From Pegea sp. RAD2-039 (lineage: Eukaryota > Chordata > Thaliacea > Salpida > Salpidae), in assembly GCA_034620365.1 (NCBI GenBank), contig JAQGEQ010000354.1:1178001-1242000 (forward strand): 64,000 nucleotides of DNA, given 5' to 3'. Positions 60,920 through 64,000 of this stretch are shown piece after piece. The first letter of the stretch is position 1, and the number at the start of each line of letters is the position of its first letter. The position numbers were made by a program, and so were the translations under genes. Below the pieces are notes generated by a model that made no database searches, was not told where the DNA came from, and saw only the letters and a list, made by a program, of their open reading frames with translations.

Positions 60920-63876
60920 TCAAGCAGGTTTAATGGTTTTAAGTTCAATATTTTCAGTTTTTTTGACTGATTCTTGCTTCATTCTACAACAATTTATTCT
61001 AATAAAGCTTGTAATGGTTTTATCGATACCTGAATAAATGATTGGATTTATTGCACTATTGATTGGTAGGATAATGATAGCAGAATAAGGAAGTACTTCA
61101 CCATCAAGTTTGTATCCACTATAGCTTATAATAGACATGATTATAACTGGTAACCAACAAGACATATCTGTTATAATGATGAGGAAAACGCGTAATTTCA
61201 TTTTTCCTATTTGATTTGCATTTTTTGATTGTTTAACAGATTTTGAGCTTTTCTTAGTTGTATAGAATATGTAGCTATAAGCTGCACAAATATATAAAAG
61301 TGAACAAGTATTGAAAGTTATAATGATCAAAGAAAGAACAAAATGAGATGATGAAATACTTGTATAAAGATCTGGAAAGCAAACAGGAGAGGTACTGAAG
61401 TATCCGAATACATTTTTTATTTTAACGTTTCTGGACTGAAATAGAGATTCTCCTTTTCCACTTTCGAAATAAGTTTTAATGAATTGATAGCTTAAGTTTG
61501 TACCACGGCTGTTGTTGAACATTGATGATGTACTAGGAAGGTTACTGAGAATTATTTCAGTTTTTTTGTAAAACATTTCAATTGTGCTGTGATTTACCGA
61601 TTGATCTAGGAAAAAAGGATTTGATTCAATATAAAGTTGGTCAGCAAAGTTATATTTGAACCACACTGGAATCATTGCAAACAGGAAACAGAAGACCAAA
61701 GAAAAGACTGAGACAAGTCTGATGAACTTGTGGTTTAATCGATTAGTTTTATACGGGCAAACAGTAAGATACAATCTCAAAGTTGTGATAAGTACTAAAG
61801 TACACATTGATGTTTGAGATGAAAACACAGCAAGCACACCAACCACGTTACAAGTAGTACTTGCTCTCCATTCAAGATCATGAATGCAATATTGACCTGA
61901 ATATTGAAATGACTTCGCACCAAGTATCGACAACGAGACTCCCATTACTAAATCAGAAACTGCTAGCTGACACAAAAGAAATGTATTCACATATTTCACA
62001 GAACTTTTACTTTCAGCTTCTTTTAATTTCAACCAATGCTTTCGGATGACATAAATATTAACAATTATAGTAAGACCTGTGACAAACCAAATAAAGTAAC
62101 GAAGAAAGTGGCTTTTAATCATCTCATATACCGATGAAAAGTAGTTTAAACATTCATCTGAACCGTCAGAACAGTCTTTTCGACCATCTAAATACTTGCT
62201 TTCTTCAATAAACTTGGAATTGTTATTCCAACAGTAGAAATGAGTTTCTTTTGAACAATTCATTTCATCTGAACTATCTAGACAATCAACATTGTAATCA
62301 CAAACTTTAATCAAGTCGATAGTTTCAATCTTTTCTGACTTACAATAAAACCTCCATGAACATAAATACCTTTGGATGTTACAAAAATCTAACATTGATG
62401 TGATTGTGATATTTTTGTAACCATCAATTTTCATCGTAATAAGTGACTTATTATTGTAAAGTTTTTGGTTTTCTATCAAAATTTTGTTTGAGTTAAGTAG
62501 TAATTCATTTTCTAGAAATAAACTTGGCGGTAAGTTTTTGTAATCTATCAATAAATGCAGCGATCTTTTAGAAGTTAAACTGCTTGTTAGTCGTAAAAAT
62601 GGAAAGCATTCAGTTAAACTAAATTTATCAAAATTTTGGTTAAAAGTTTCTGCAAATCCATTTTCTGACCATTTTAAGCTGCTGTTGACACATACTTCTG
62701 AACATTCATCGTCTTTTAAGTGACAGTCAACCTTATGATCACATGATCTGACTGAAATGACTCTCTTAGTTTCGTTTTTCCTCAAATTGTGTGATGAGCA
62801 AGTATGAAGTGTTTCATTTTTTTGGTTTGAGTCAAATAGCAAAGATAACACTTGTTTGTCGCAAACTTTCTCGTCTGTTCCATTTTCTAAATCATCAATA
62901 TTATTACAAAGTATTTCAAAATGATATTTTTTTATATTTTTTGAATTACTTGATGTCATTATTGGATAAAACTTCTGACAAAGCGATTTAATTGAAGATT
63001 TCTCGCATGTACATTCATCTGATGCGTCGGGACAATCGATTATGTTGTCACAAACTTGTGAGTTGAATATTATAGTTTTGTTATCTAAACATTTTGAACA
63101 AATAAACTGGTTTTGTTCATTCAAACATTTTTCTTTTATATTTGAACATATGTTGCTATCAGGAGTTGTATGATTTTGGAATTTATTTGGTAATTCAATA
63201 AAGCTATTAGTTTTTTTTTTACAATTATTACCGAAAATAAGATTAGAATAATATTGTAATCCTTCAACGTATAAGTTTTTCAAACCACTTAAAATTGACT
63301 TTGAAGTAACGAAAACAATTTCACCTCTGAAACTTCTCACATAATTATTCAAATCGCACATTTCAATTTCATCACTTCCGTCTTTACAGTTCAAGATTCC
63401 ATCACAAATTAGTATTTGTGGAAGACATCTGCTTTTATCTAAGCATTCAATTTCATTTTCTATACATTGATCGAAACTATGACTTTCATCTTCTCCTGAT
63501 TCACAATCTCTAATTGAGTTACCCACCCAGGATCTAGGTATACAACGGGTTTTGTTCCCTTTATCTAAATTACATTTAAATTCATGGAAAAAACAGTTTT
63601 TCTGAGTATTGTTTTCATCTGAACTATCTTTACAATCACTGAAGCCATCATTGACACGATATCGAGGAATACATCGATGATTATCCTTACAAGTAAACTC
63701 AGTCTGATTAAAACACTTTAAACTATCAACTTCATCAGTTCCATTCCTACAATCATTTTCTCCATCCTTCACCCATTCTCGTGGAATACATCTGTTGTCT
63801 TTATCCGGACATTGATATTTTGTAGCATTATAACATGAACCAAAAGGCTCGTATACTCGCTTTCCAAATTTATCAT
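60920..63876 (-). CDS. LDLa-repeat heptahelical receptor, copy B (5' end outside window)
   Basis: One large uninterrupted exon encodes about 985 residues. It is entered through the acceptor TATGTTTCAG just right of 63876; the upstream exons lie beyond the window. About nine LDLa-type modules come first (for example CIPREWVKDGENDCRNGTDE), the last ending CSDGSDEC only about 15 residues before TM1. There is no leucine-rich repeat block. Then come TM1 (FIWFVTGLTIIVNIYVI), TM2 (LLCQLAVSDLVMGVSLSI), the TM3 Cys in ASTTCNVVG, a long second extracellular loop of about 90 residues with NHS and NLS sequons and the partner Cys in SPVCFPD, TM6 (MKLRVFLIIITDMSCWLPV) and TM7 (INSAINPIIYS). It is a cell-surface receptor of the LGR/relaxin-related rhodopsin branch; its ligand is unknown. 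It is about 97 percent identical to copy A and of the same length. Confidence 0.92.
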
Positions 63877-64000
63877 ACTGAAACATAATATAAGAGATAA
63901 GTGATATTTCAAGTTATTTGAAACACATTCCTGATGAATTGTATCATATTTTCAAAAAAATGCTACTATTTCATAACTAATTTTATTATTTAGTTTATTT
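63877..64000 (-). other. Intron of receptor copy B, cut by window end
   Basis: Begins with the acceptor of the large exon. It is almost identical (about one mismatch in over 100 bp) to the matching intron of copy A at 51116-51240. Confidence 0.85.

Overview
The window is a piece of an AT-rich invertebrate metazoan nuclear genome. The evidence is GT-AG introns (often only about 45 to 120 bp), animal-type genes (a PACT-domain pericentrin, an ATF3/JDP2-like bZIP factor, an LDLa-containing heptahelical receptor) and AT-rich intergenic DNA with decayed non-LTR retrotransposon pieces. The phylum cannot be fixed from the sequence alone.

Layout: (1) 1.6-3.9 kb, minus strand, a four-exon ATF3/JDP2-like bZIP gene with CRE/TRE-like sites upstream. 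(2) 5.2-7.2 kb, plus strand, a decayed LINE with ORF1 and an APE-type endonuclease but no reverse transcriptase. (3) 9.3-28.75 kb, plus strand, a very large many-exon coiled-coil gene. It starts like pericentrin/AKAP9 and ends in a clear PACT domain. Three of its introns are filled with different TGGTTG-containing minisatellites. (4) 30.2-32.1 kb, plus strand, an SH3BP5-family (Rab11 GEF) gene with an extra N-terminal helical segment. (5) 33.7-41.5 kb, minus strand, three housekeeping genes: ZNHIT3, RPL35A and a 13-exon SLU7. (6) 46.8 kb to the window end, minus strand, a tandemly duplicated family of receptors with an LDLa array joined directly to seven membrane segments. Copy A is complete in layout but carries one in-frame stop before the membrane domain. 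A middle copy survives only as a TM7/tail relic plus flanks. Copy B is intact where visible and runs off the window. A small five-exon acidic gene of unknown function lies on the plus strand between them.

The pericentrin-like and SH3BP5-like genes share a distinctive composition. They are richer in GC than their surroundings and unusually rich in the palindromes TGACGTCA and CACGTG, in exons and introns alike; I saw no perfect TGACGTCA outside about 12.8-31.9 kb. Functionally they may be related (centrosome scaffold and Rab11 activation), but that is inference from adjacency.

The most interesting items are the receptor cluster (unusual LDLa-7TM architecture, a nonsense allele that would give a soluble ectodomain, a likely gene-conversion tract, a relic third copy), the SH3BP5-like protein with an apparent CC1-box-like leader, the intronic minisatellites and CRE-palindrome enrichment, and a Cys-rich insert in the pericentrin-like protein. 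All exon joins were worked out by eye from splice sites and reading frame, without transcript data.
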